Of a stretch of 64,000 nt of DNA, positions 32,991 through 43,862 are shown piece by piece; the first letter of the stretch is position 1, and each line of letters starts with the position of its first letter. This stretch comes from Obelidium mucronatum (taxonomy: Eukaryota; Chytridiomycota; Chytridiomycetes; Chytridiales; Chytriomycetaceae). The position numbers were made by a program, and so were the translations under genes. Below the pieces are notes generated by a model that searched no databases, was not told the DNA's origin, and saw nothing but the letters and a program-made list of their open reading frames with translations. The stretch is taken from positions 124,001 to 188,000 of the forward strand of contig JAIVFH010000034.1 in assembly GCA_025765595.1 (NCBI GenBank), in the 5' to 3' direction.

Positions 32991-35900
32991 TCAAGCGATG
33001 GAATTCACAATGCGCTCAGCAATCTCTGGGTCCGTGCATCTGGCTGCAATCTCCAAAGTGACTCCAGAGCCGGCATCATAGGCCATTCGGCACCGCACCA
33101 AAGCGCCGACTCCACCAACAAACATTCCTGCTAACAGCAGAGTATGGGTAGTTGCCTTGTCTTTGACAGCGGAGGTTCCATCGCAAGTCTCCATACCCAA
33201 AATATCAATGATTTGAGTGACAGCAGCTAAAGAAGAAAAAAAAAAGGTAAGCTCTCTGTCAAAAATACAAGCACCATTTCCTTTTTTTTTTTTTTTTTTT
33301 TACCTTTAACACTTGGAATCGCAGAGAGCTCAAAAGCTTCCACAAGTTCATGTTGTTCCCCAACTTGCTCCCAAGCACGACCAAAGTCAGAAACAAAAGT
33401 CGGCAAAATATAATCCGCGGTTGTGAGTTCCAAATCTTCCAACAAGTACTCATCTTCATAACCCTCTTCATCCGCCTCTCCAGTAGCAGGGTCACAGTCC
33501 TTGACAATAAATTTAAGGGTGTTGCCAAATGTGGCGACCGGGGTAACATTTCCATTGCGCTTGTAGACAACGTAAATCACTCCGGGAACATCATAGGCCA
33601 ATTGTGGAGCAGCGACCGTCCCTTCCAAAACAAGGTGGCCAGCAGTACCGTCTTCGTTTTGCTCAACCTGCATGGCGACAGTGACATTCTCAAGAAGAAC
33701 ATCATTGATTGTGTTGCGGCAATTGAACTGCAACACAAGATGGTTTTTGAACACGTGCTTCACACATGAAACAACGTATTCGGTTTCGCTTTCAGTCAAG
33801 TCGACAGGCTTGCTGGATTTGAAAATATCGCCCAACATGGCCAATTGAGGAACCTTCTCCATGGCTGCGGCATATGCCTTTTGTGCGTCCCCAGAACCAA
33901 CGGGACCGGCTGCGGCAGTAGAAGCGGCGGCTGCTGCGGCAGATTTGCTGGATGGCGCAATGTTTTCTTGCTTTGCAGTCTTTTGTCTTTGCTTCTCGGC
34001 TTCTTCTTGAGCACGAGAGACTGTCGGGACCGCACCAATATCGAACGGAGCACGCTGGAGTTCCGGGTGCGCCAAGTAATTAACAAGACCATTCTCAAGA
34101 GTGGGCCATGAAAAGGTTTCGCCTGTTGTTAAGAATAAGCAAAACGGAGGAGGATTTGAGAGAGAGAGAGGCGAGTTGAAAATTATGCTTACCCAAACTG
34201 GCAAACTTTTGTGCAAGTTCATCACTGGCCGTCACTCTCAAAAAGAGAGCCGCACGGTCTCTCACTTCATCATCATTATCATCCATGGCTCTTGTCAACA
34301 AAACGCGGATTCTCTCCCTCAATTCTGGAACTTCCACAGCAAAGTGTCCCATGGCACTCACAGCAGCTGCCTTCACAGTAGCATTTTCAAGGATGACACG
34401 GTTGTAAATGTATCGGATGAATTTTGAAGGAGTAGAACTCTTGGGCCCTTCTACTCCAAGAAGATACAAGATTCGAACAGCGAGTTTGGTGAACTCGCAG
34501 TCCTCAATAAATTCACACAGGTGGCAGAGGGCTATGGAAAAATAAAACCATTTTTAGACCAATCAAAAAGTAAAAAGAATACAAGATTCGCACCGTATTC
34601 CTTGGCTTCTGGGATATGATAAATGATGTCGAAGATGGCTTCAACAATCGACCTCTTGAACTCATAGCCTCCTTCATCCTTCAAAATATTGCTTAAAAAG
34701 TTGATCATCACACTTTGCTTGGCAGGGAATTTAAGACACAAGGATCGAATGGCGTCAACAACAATAATCTTGAAGTCATCAGAAATTTCAGACATGAACC
34801 CAGTAATTTGCTTCATCAGTCTGTCAACACTTGCTTCGTTTCCGGTCTGTAATCATCTTGTGAGTCCACGCGCACCAAATCAATATACGAGGATCCCAAC
34901 CTTCAACAAAGTGGTAATGGCGTAGGTGGCAATGCTTCTGTTGGTATCGGTAATCAAGTTCTCCATATCCAGGTTACATGGAGCAACAGAAGCGGGGTGG
35001 CTCAACGCCAGTTTGTTAAGAGTTCGGATGGCAGCAAACCTCAAGCTGCCTTTGTGGCTGACAAGCATGAGTTGCAGAGCTGACGAAAAAAAAATGACAT
35101 AGTATTATTATTGAGAGAGAGAAACCCACAAACAGCGGTTTAAGTTACACACCAGAAACGGCCGGGAATAGTTCTTTGGCAGTGACGTCGCGGATGTTGC
35201 AGATGGCTCGAGCAGCCTCGTACACAACCATTTCGTTACGGTGACGCAACCATCCTTCAAGGGATTCGTACAATGCACGTGATCTAATAAAAGGAATGAA
35301 TGTTGTTTCATATGGAGAGAAGAAATGTGTTAAACGGTGAAGTAAACTAATCAAATGGTTCAACACGCACCCTTCCTCTTCATCCATAATTTTGGCAGTA
35401 TATCTAACAAGCATGCAATAAGCCAGAGGAGACCGGAGAGTCCCCCTTGAAAGCGATTGAACGAGTTTAATAACAGCCATTCGATCATGTTGTCGAATCT
35501 GGTACAACAAGCCCAAAGCGTGATACTGAGTAACACCCCCTTTGCTGTTCACACTCTCTTGTACTTCATTGGCCCATCTCCGGACAACATCTTTGGAATT
35601 AGCAAAGAGATGCAAACTGGAAACCAGAGCAGCGGAACTGATGGCATGGTTCTTGTCAACAATCGCTTGCTTAAGGAAACGCTCAATCCCTTGGATCATG
35701 CTCGCGTCGGTAATTTTGCAGAGTGCGCGGATGGCATTGGCTTTGGAGATTTCGGATTTCGCTGTGAGATCTTTGGAGAGTGAGGCCGTGACCATGATAA
35801 CATCTTCGGCAACAGTGGTAAGTTCTTTGATGAGAAGATAGACTGCTTGACGGAGAGGGATCTAAAAAAGTGTTTGGATGTTTAGGTTGCTATAGCATGA

Positions 35901-36430
35901 ACAGTGCGCAGGTCCCTCCAATCAACAAGAGGATCATTTCCCCTTCCGAAGAATTCATGCTCAATAAACCGTTTTCATGTTTCGTCCGTTATCGAATAAT
36001 AAATTAAAGTGGTGTCGTTTTCGAGGTGTCAAATAATCAGGACAAGGGAGAGGTTCAGACACATACGTCTTGACTCTGAAACAGCTTCGTGATTGAAAAG
36101 AATGTTTCTGTGGCCTCTTTCGTCTGAAGACGCTCGCTCTGGTAAATCAGGTACAGGATTTTGGTGAGAGTTGCTCTGCATTTGCGAGCGTTGATTGGAG
36201 TTTCATTGAAGACGCGGGCTTCCTGAAGAACAGTGCTCTTGTCCAGGTGTGAATACAGGGAGGAGTCTATTGAGCGAGTGTGAGGAGTGTGTGTGTTTTA
36301 ATTCATAGTCCAGGTCAAATCGACATGACCCATGCACGCCCCTCTGCCTGCCCTCTGATCTGCTACACTCTCGCCGCAAATATCGCCGTTGCAAAAACGC
36401 ACCTGATTCGTCGTCCTTCTTCATGCTCAT
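32991..36430 (-). CDS. SEC21: Coatomer subunit gamma (gamma-COP)
   Basis: Large COPI coat subunit for Golgi-to-ER vesicles. Nine exons: 36430-36403, 36266-36067, 35861-35371, 35283-35153, 35079-34901, 34846-34594, 34531-34193, 34122-33304 and 33226-32991; 815 aa. It opens [10 protein letters not shown], then [20 protein letters not shown], the gamma-COP hallmark. HEAT-type trunk repeats run to about residue 550, followed by an Ala-rich hinge and an appendage domain (for example [18 protein letters not shown]) ending in a platform subdomain. I chose the 36430 ATG over one 21 nt upstream because it matches the family start. The first exon is only 28 nt. Confidence 0.95.
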
Positions 36431-36478
36431 TTTTACGACAATTAACTTCAACGTTTTCCCTTTTTCGCTTTAAGAAAA
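36431..36478. promoter_or_regulatory. 48-bp bidirectional gap, gamma-COP/ATP17
   Basis: Only 48 bp separate the two divergent start codons. Both promoters and 5' leaders must therefore overlap each other or the neighbouring coding sequence. The gap is T-rich with no evident TATA box. Confidence 0.6.
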
Positions 36479-37095
36479 ATGGTCCAACTCATCTTCCGTC
36501 GCTTCAAGAGCACCAGCATCATCCCCCCACACGTGTCGTCGCTCAAGGAGATTGGCCGCTTGCAGTCTGCCCACCCACAGGCGCACCCCGAGTTGTTCTC
36601 GGCGATGAAGAACTTCTACAAGAATGTTCCAAAGGGCCCAAGACCACAGACTGTCGCCACGTCCTTCAAGGACGCTTACTACGAGAGATACCTGAAGAAG
36701 GACTCGTTTGTGCCTGTTTTGCACTTCCTCGGCGTGTTGATTCCTACTGGATACTACCTTGCTTACTTCAAGGGAGGCGTGAGTATTACTGGCATACCCC
36801 TGAACACAATCGGATCGTGCGCTTAGTCTCTTGGGATTTATTATACCTTGATTGATTGGGGGATCGACGAGCAGGACGACAGTTCGATGGAGTTTATTTC
36901 GTCATCTGGGATGCTTTTTTTCATAACTCCCGCTGCATGTATGGATGCATCAAAAAACGGAGCAAGCGATGCAGAAGAGAATCGCGATACTGGCTCCCGC
37001 CTCTGATTCTGCCCCTTTTTTTCGCCATTCGCCAAACCACTAACCACGCCTCTCTCCCCTCGCAGCACTACCACCCAACCACCGAGTTCCACTAA
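36479..37095 (+). CDS. ATP17: Mitochondrial F1Fo-ATP synthase subunit f (Atp17)
   Basis: Small membrane subunit of the ATP synthase Fo sector. Exons 36479-36778 and 37066-37095; 109 aa, in the usual size range. A short basic presequence (MVQLIFRRFKST) is followed by SIIPPHVSSLKEIG, FYKNVPKGPRPQ and a single C-terminal membrane helix (HFLGVLIPTGYYLAYF), the order seen in Atp17. The second exon codes only nine residues (HYHPTTEFH), separated by a 287-bp intron. The alternative of reading through would add an unrelated tail, so the splice is preferred. Confidence 0.75.
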
Positions 37096-37196
37096 GCGCC
37101 TGGCTCGATCGCTGGAACTGGGCGTTGCTGTTGTTGAAAACAGAATGAATAAAAAACGCCTTTTCCTTTTTCCACTTGCTCACAAAAAACACCAAA

Positions 37197-37792
37197 ATGT
37201 TTGGCCTCCGCAGCTTCAACGTCCGCCCAGCCGCCGCCGCCGTGCGCAGCTACTCGACCGCCAAGACCGTCGGCGCTTTTTCGTCCGAGAGCATCGGCGC
37301 CTTGCTTCCACGCGTGAGCCACTTGAACGCCGGATCGACTCTGGGCGAAGTGGCCGATGCCGTGTACTACAAGTACCAATACAGACTCATTTACCCTGTT
37401 GCTCTCTGGGCTGGCTTCTTGTGGTACAACCTCTGGGTCGAGTTGAGTACTTGGAACTAGATTGAGCGAGCGAGCGAGCGAGACTTGTAGATTGATATCT
37501 CTGTGTTCCTGGACTGCTGGACTCGTGGACTGGCCTTGCAACTGCTGACGGCGATCGATATCAGCAATCTAATTGTTCTGTAAATGGAAACCGTATTGGC
37601 AGTTGACAGCCGATGAAAAGGATCGAAGCAGCGAGGGCCAGCAACGGAACTTCAGGATGACTGATTCAGTCTCGATGATCTAACCGTTGTACCTTTTTTC
37701 TTTTCAAATATAGCGACGTTCCAGAGGCTGAGAAGAAGGTTCTCCAAGAGCGTCTCGCATACCTCAAGGCCCTTGAATTCCACCAAAAGTAA
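37197..37792 (+). CDS. Small mitochondrial inner-membrane protein, unidentified
   Basis: Exons 37197-37441 and 37714-37792; 107 aa. It begins with a classical mitochondrial presequence (MFGLRSFNVRPAAAAVRSYS), then a soluble segment, one hydrophobic helix (YPVALWAGFLWYNLWV) and a charged C-terminal helix coded mostly by exon 2 (EAEKKVLQERLAYLKALEF). Size and layout resemble accessory subunits of respiratory complexes or ATP synthase, and it follows the Atp17 gene on the same strand, but I cannot assign it to a subunit. The intron is 272 bp, long for this window. Confidence 0.65.
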
Positions 37793-38109
37793 ATTCTTAA
37801 AAAACGAATTGAAGTTCTCCGTGGTTTTGGTCAAATAAAGTCGATCAGAAACTATTACGTGTTTTTAAGTGTCCTTTCTCTTTTTTTTTTTTTTTTTTTT
37901 ACCAGCAATATTTATTTCAGTAATGGGAGAGGATAAGAAAAAGGTATTTACGTCATATATTCACCACCAAACGAGTACTAAACCATTCAAGAAAGAAGAC
38001 TCCGTATCTTGCGAAAGCAGCCCAGCTTGGTGAGGACAAATAGGATACTTTCACATCTGTTTCCTGAACATTTCGCCCAACAGTCAAATCTAATGCCGTG
38101 CAACCCAAA

Positions 38110-39248
38110 ATGGCCGGCGTGCTCGGGTTCTGTCCTCGCGGAAAAGAAGTTCAAGCGACAAAAGAACTCACATCGCTTCTGAACGAATACGCTGACAAGT
38201 TGTATGGTGAACAAAAGGGAAACTTGAAAACATCAACATCGGTGGTCAACAATGAAGCAGAAGAAGACAGCGATGAGGATGACGAAGCTGGTTTGTCTGT
38301 TGAAGATGCGTTTGCAAAAGAAATTGCTGGGTTTAAAAAGGGCGCTTCTCAACGTCGGTTCAAGTGGTTAACTGTTGGCATTGAATGCTGCATATTCGTT
38401 AAATGTCATGGTAAATCAAAGGAGCGCGTTATTTCGACTCTGTTATTGATGACTCGACTTAGAATCTGTGTGTCCTACTGCTCTGGTCTCTGCAATTATG
38501 AAAGACTTGTTTGACACCAAAGTTCAGAAAACAAGATTCCTTCAACGAATTCTTCCTGCCGCTGAAACCTGCCTCGCTTTTATGGATCAAATTGTTCCAA
38601 TGGCTCAACGTGTGCTGCCAAAGTACTTTTCGGCTGAAGGAATGGAACCTCAAAAGGTAATTGGCACATGAATACCCCTCCCGTCTCGGATTGACTCATT
38701 TATTTTAGTTTGCAATCGTGTGGGCTCGGCGTAACAACGATACAATTGAACGTGAGACTTTGATCCCAGAATTAGCGGCGATCGTTACTTCGACGATTCC
38801 CCACACTGTTGAACTCAAAAATCCGGATCTCTGCGTTGTTGTAGAGATATTTAAAAGCATTTGCGCAATCAGTGTAGTTGAGAACTATTACCAGTACAAA
38901 AAGTTCAACGTCGAAAGTGTGAGTTTCCATGCGCGAATTTTTCATGGATGCTGAATGCTTTGCCAGATTCATGGACGGAATGCAAACAATAGCCAGAATA
39001 AAAAGCAAGGAGATGGATCCACAGCGGCACCAAAAGCTCCAAAGCAAAAGATGCTGCGGGACGTGAAACGAAAGCGAGAAGAAACGGAGGCATCTCCCCA
39101 AGACGTGAATCAAATATCTTCTGCAGAGAAAGTTGATGAGACTGAGAAAATTGCGGCAAGTGGTGTTGAGGCGACTGTTTCCAAGAAAACGAAAAAGGAC
39201 AAAAAGAACGACACTCGTCGTTCCAAGAAGGAGAAAGCTGCAGAATAA
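38110..39248 (+). CDS. TAN1: Tan1/THUMPD1-like tRNA acetylation adaptor (THUMP domain)
   Basis: Partner of the Kre33/NAT10 acetyltransferase for N4-acetylcytidine in tRNA-Ser and tRNA-Leu. Exons 38110-38410, 38463-38656, 38709-38918 and 38967-39248; 328 aa. Family features: KEVQATKELTSLLNEYADKL near the start, an acidic spacer, QRRFKWLTVGIECCIFVKCH, RFLQRILPAAETCLAFMD, and the THUMP core FAIVWARRNN followed by HTVELKNPDLCVVVEIFKSI and SVVENYYQYKKFN. The C-terminal 90 residues are Lys-rich and probably nuclear-localising. A possible extra first exon at 37922-37973 (MGEDKKK) could extend the N-terminus; I could not confirm the phase. Confidence 0.85.
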
Positions 39249-39285
39249 ATAAAAATAATCAAAGCTGGCGTCTTTATCATATCGT

Positions 39286-40550
39286 TTAATCAAAGCTTCT
39301 GGTTGTTCTTCTCATTCCACTGGAAGTCCAAGGCGCTAAAGCTTTCCTTCCTGGATCCCCATGCCGTTCTATTGATGCGTGCAACGCTTCGCTTTCCATT
39401 CTTTTCAGCTCTTGGATTCCACCTGGTCTTAAACTTTCTCCATCAAAATCCTCAACTCCGCCTTCTCCTTCAAACGGTGCATGAAACAAAACTCGATCGG
39501 TAACTTCAGTTCTCCAGAGTTCCAAAATCGCCAACCGTGTCTGCTGTGATGCTCTTTGCATATCTAAACGCCATAGTATTAAATAAATAAAATGAAAAGC
39601 ATAGAAATTACCAGGTGACACCAAAAGCTCCCTTGCCCTTTTAGCTTCTTCCGCAAAACCCGGACCCTTCATCTCGTGCCATCCCGGTCGTGGCGGGCGC
39701 ACGGATTCCCATGTCTCCCTCCACCGATTCAAGAGTAATTTCTTTTCTTTGGCTTTCAAAATATTCATTTGATCTGATGGTGTGAGGAAGGGAACGAGTC
39801 CCTGGAGATTCAATGCTTTTCCTCCTTCTCCTGAGGAGGTTCCGCCAAGCCCGTGCTGCATTTCTGCACGTGTTTTGTAGCTGCGTGGGTGGGGGAATTG
39901 AACATTGTTATCATACATATGGTATGATATTTCTGACGGTCCAAGACCTGGCGGTGGTTGATGGTGACTTAGATGGTGTCTATAGCCAAAATCAAATTGA
40001 GTTACAGCGGCGAGAAAGTGGAATAAAAATGATTGGAAACTTGACCTGAACATACAATCCACAGACTCATCGAACAGGTATCTCAGTCGCCTGTCTCTGG
40101 AAGATGGACTCGCTTTTGTGTTTTTTGCCATTTTGTATAAATCAGTGTTGAGGTCTCGCACATCTTCGTAGGTTTGGGAATGACGACGCGAACTGTCTCC
40201 GCTGCTGATTCCATGAGAGGAAACTGATTCTTGCTCCTCTTTTAGAAGGGAAGACGTGTTATTCTGAGATGAGAAAGAACTTCGCGGTGACTGTTCCTTT
40301 TTTTTTATGTGTCCACTTTCAACAACAAAAACGGAAGGCAAGGAAAGAATTTGAAGCGTTAATTTACTTGTTTCTTTTTTGATGCGGGTCTTGGGTAGTA
40401 TGGTTGCGATTCCGCTTCTTTTAGATTGGGGTGATTATTCTTGCTTGTTGACGAAGGATTTCCGCACTCAGACTCGTACACCCACTTCTTGGATTCGTCA
40501 TTTCTGTTGGCCACATATGTTCGATGATATCGGTCGTAAAGCGCCCACAT
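39286..40550 (-). CDS. Unrecognised 357-aa protein
   Basis: Four exons (40550-40368, 40290-40046, 39979-39612, 39563-39286) join in frame. The N-terminus is MWALYDRYHRTYVANRNDE, the middle is Ser-rich and probably disordered, and the C-terminal half has a Trp/Pro motif (RWRETWESVRPPRPGWHEM) and a helical, charged tail. I do not recognise the family. The gene is divergent from the coiled-coil gene at 40644, 93 bp away, so the two may share a promoter. A structural role in the flagellum or cytoskeleton is a guess based only on composition and the partner gene. Confidence 0.6.
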
Positions 40551-40643
40551 AAAAGAAGGTATTGGTTTGTTTGCAACGCAGAAAAAAAAAGGGGGAGTGT
40601 AAACCCCTTTGTTTGTATCCCGTCAAAGGGGACGAAAACAAAG

Positions 40644-42026
40644 ATGAGGACTGGATATCTCTCGTTTGACCACGACGATATTTTGATACATCATGATAGG
40701 CCAATAGAACCAACAAGTCGCGACCAATTGGATCAGTTGCAGAAACGGTGGCGACAACATAGCAATCCACCGTTGCCACCGATTACTACGTCACCAGCTT
40801 CGTTTTCACGCCAACAACAGCAAGAACAATCGATTCTTCGTCAACTAAAGGAGAATAACGATATGGGGATGGCGACCATCAATAATGGTGATGCTCCTCG
40901 AATCAAGAATACTGTTCGAGTAGTGCCTCCTGGATACAATGAAATCGAGCCACCTCACTCCTCAAGAAAAGAGTGGTATGATGAATCAAACTATCAACAA
41001 CCGAAGCATGGAGTGACGGCAGGATTGATGGAGAGTCATGGATTAAACGAAAGAATTGCAGGTGTGGAGAGATTCATCATGAGTGAGTTGGAGCGCCTCA
41101 AAGATTCTGTGCGAAATTTTGAGTCGCTCGTCCGCGAAGAAGTGATTCGAAGAGAGTTGAGTATTTTGCACTTGAACCCCTCCAATAAAATAACCAAAAT
41201 TTCCCAACGTTGCAGACACCTTCAATCTGAGCACATTACGCTTCAAAATAATGTAGCCAACTTGTCTCAGCAATTGTCCACATCCCAAACACAGATCCAA
41301 CACCTGCATCTCCAACAAGCAATTGCAGCCCCACCCCCACCACTACCCCCACCACCTCCTCCACAACCCCAGCCTTTAACACCAGCAGATATTTTATCTC
41401 TTCTTCATCCTTTCATAAACCGTCTTGAATCCACCGCAAAAGCTATAGAATCTCTCGAATGCAGAATAACAACGCTTGAACTGGCAACAAGCAGCACAAC
41501 AAAAGAAACTCGCCTTCTTATACAACAACTCGCCTCCCATATTCAAGAATCACAGAACCAATCGAACCTTGATAAGTCACTGCAACAGCAACAACAGCAA
41601 CAACACACACTTTGGAACGAGCAGCACATGCAGACTCTTATTCAAGCCAAAATCCAAGAAGCCGTAATGAGCGTGGAGAAGGAACTAAACCACGCAAACG
41701 AAGGACACGCGAAAGCCCTTGAAATGGAACGTGCAAAATCATGGGCACTTGTAGATGCCCTGGAAAAAAGAGTTGCAGGGATTGAATTGGAATCTAAAGA
41801 GAGGCAATGCCAAAACCAGGAGAATCTTAAAGTCTTGTTGGATGGTGTCGTTGGGGTGAAACAGGCAATGTTGCAACTGGGGAAAGGAAATGCAGAGAAA
41901 CGAATGCATGATGAGTATTTGCAAGAATTAAAGTCCGTGAAGGATGATTTGGCTGCAAGTTTGAGAGATACCAAAGATGAGTTTCAACGAAAGCTGATTT
42001 CGATCGCGAGAGTTTCTCGAGACTAA
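40644..42026 (+). CDS. Unrecognised coiled-coil protein, 460 aa
   Basis: Intronless. I chose the ATG at 40644 because the 40 upstream codons overlap the divergent neighbour's leader. The N-terminal 140 residues are Pro/Gln-rich with no domain. From about residue 150 to the end it is almost all coiled coil (EERLKDSV-like heptads, QQLSTSQTQIQHLHLQQ, LEKRVAGIELESKERQ), broken by a Pro-rich hinge at about 230-245 and a Gln run near 315. No motor or enzyme motif. Similar architecture occurs in centrosomal, basal-body and tethering proteins, but no specific one is recognised. Confidence 0.65.
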   Translation: MRTGYLSFDHDDILIHHDRPIEPTSRDQLDQLQKRWRQHSNPPLPPITTSPASFSRQQQQEQSILRQLKENNDMGMATINNGDAPRIKNTVRVVPPGYNEIEPPHSSRKEWYDESNYQQPKHGVTAGLMESHGLNERIAGVERFIMSELERLKDSVRNFESLVREEVIRRELSILHLNPSNKITKISQRCRHLQSEHITLQNNVANLSQQLSTSQTQIQHLHLQQAIAAPPPPLPPPPPPQPQPLTPADILSLLHPFINRLESTAKAIESLECRITTLELATSSTTKETRLLIQQLASHIQESQNQSNLDKSLQQQQQQQHTLWNEQHMQTLIQAKIQEAVMSVEKELNHANEGHAKALEMERAKSWALVDALEKRVAGIELESKERQCQNQENLKVLLDGVVGVKQAMLQLGKGNAEKRMHDEYLQELKSVKDDLAASLRDTKDEFQRKLISIARVSRD

Positions 42027-42387
42027 AGAATTCAAATAAACCCCTGCGTCAGTTACGTCAAAATATCTTATTTTGAATTCAGTTTTTGAAAGATATTTGC
42101 GTAATGGTCTTGCCCTCTTCCTTTAAAATTGGACAGAAAAGGAGAGGTTCTTGTGAGTGAAAGTTTGGGTGTCAAGAGATATGTACAGATTCTAAAAAAC
42201 CGTTAAGAAAAGTCGGGATGTGGACGGCAAATAAAAGAAGCACTTTGTGCCGCCTGATCGAGAAAAGACGCGAAGAGATCGATATAATCTTTTTGAATTT
42301 TTAATATTTCTTCACAAAATCAAAGAACCAAGCAGAAAAACCCAAGCAGCATCCCACCAAATCACCAAACAACACCTTATCCAAGAA

Positions 42388-43738
42388 ATGAGTACTGCCA
42401 CCTTTCAATCTAGCGTTGTCGCAAATGCCACCCATGCCAAGGGGTCATTAGCGCACAAAGTTGCTCAGTTTGAGTACAAGTCCAGTGGAACGGCCCAGCA
42501 AGTAGTCGTCACAGGAGAATTCGATAACTGGTCGCAATCAATTGAAATGAAGAAGGAAGAAGATGGATCCACTTTTGTAAGTTTTTGGTGGAGAAGCGTG
42601 ATTCCTTATCATTTCATCAAACCCTAGTTTACTTAACTGATCGCATTCGCAACAGACTGCTCGAGTCCCTCTTGCTGCCAGTGTTCAACCGGGAGATAAA
42701 ATCATGTTCAAGGTATGGGAATTTGAATGCGAGCTAAGCATTTCAAAGATAAGAGTGGGCTTGGATTTCATAAATTTGCATTTAGCCTCCTCTATTTCCC
42801 CTCCGCAAGATTCCAAATTTGCCTGCTAACATGGTCTTTATTCCATTTAGTTTGTCGTTGATGGTGTGTGGAAGACGTCTCCATCAAACCCAATCCAAGA
42901 TGATGGAAACGGAAACGAAAACAACGTCTTCATCTTTCCTCACTTGGCGACTGAGCCAGTTGCTATTGCTACCACCACTCCTTCCGCTGCCCCTGTGGTT
43001 GTTTCTTCTCCTGCACCTGCAGCTGCCTCTGCAGCTGAAACTGGACCTGTAGTTCCAACAGCCGCTGAGACAAAGGAAATTATCAGTGAAAAGAAGGAAA
43101 CCATCAAGAAGGAAGCTGCTATCGAAAAGGATGTCAAAACTTCGGCAACCTCTGTTTCAAAGCCTGCCGAATCTCAAAAGGTTGTTGAAGTGCAGAAAGT
43201 GGACGTTAGAAAACAACCAGTCGAAGACAAGAAGCCAGTTCAAGTGAACCTTGTCCCAAAAGAAGTTACTGCAGCCACCGCAGTTGTCGCGGAAAAGATT
43301 GAAGGTACACAGACGGTCACCAGCAACCAGAAGTCCACACCTGCCTCAGCCCTCGCCAATACTGCTGCAACCCTTAACGCACCATCTGATGCGATTGAAA
43401 GCAAACAAGCTGCTGCCACTATCGTGAAGGAATCGTTGGCGCGGAAAGTTTCTGGTGCGTTCAAGAAAGACAACACATCAACTCGATCTGAAGAATCATT
43501 TGAGTTGGACCGTCGTTCTGATACTCCAAAGCCTGTCACGCCCACCATTCAGGACAACTCTTCCATCGCCTCTGCAGAAAAGAAAACTTCTCCATCTTTG
43601 GCTCAGAAAGTGTCAGGCGTCTTTAACAAGAAGCCTGAAAAGGAAACCGCAGCAGCTGAAGCAGCACCAACCGCTGCGTCTGGATCAGCCAAGACTGGTG
43701 GATTCTTTGGCAAGAAGAAGAACAACAAGAAGAGATGA
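42388..43738 (+). CDS. CBM48/AMPK-beta-like glycogen-binding protein (Crp1/Mdg1 type)
   Basis: Exons 42388-42576, 42656-42712 and 42851-43738; 377 aa. The N-terminal domain of about 95 residues is the AMPK1_CBM fold: QQVVVTGEFDNWSQSIEM, then ARVPLAASVQPGDKIMFK and FVVDGVWKTSPSNPI, with the ligand-type Trp in DNW and the VDGxW motif. The remaining about 270 residues are disordered, rich in Ala, Thr, Lys and Val, with three short Leu/Lys-Val-Ser-Gly repeats (LARKVSGAFKK, LAQKVSGVFNKK and a C-terminal GGFFGKKKNNKK). Yeast Crp1 and Mdg1 share this layout, a CBM followed by a long tail. Exon 2 is 57 nt. Confidence 0.8.
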
Positions 43739-43862
43739 ACACTCTTGGATTATGCACACTATCTTGTACAGCTATCTATCATTTTGGCATCCCTTTTGTT
43801 TTATCGCTTGGTTTTATTTATAAAACCCCTGTCTCTTGTATTGTCCGAGAATTGAAGAAACT

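Noticed and set aside
37922..37973. Possible extra first exon of Tan1 beginning MGEDKKK
   Set aside because: The good donor (AAG|GTATTT) is out of phase with the first usable acceptor; only a weaker donor fits, so it was left out of the model.
38772..39293. 173-codon minus-strand frame with hydrophobic segments
   Set aside because: Antisense to Tan1 exons with clear THUMP homology; hydrophobic codons are the complement of Lys/Glu codons.
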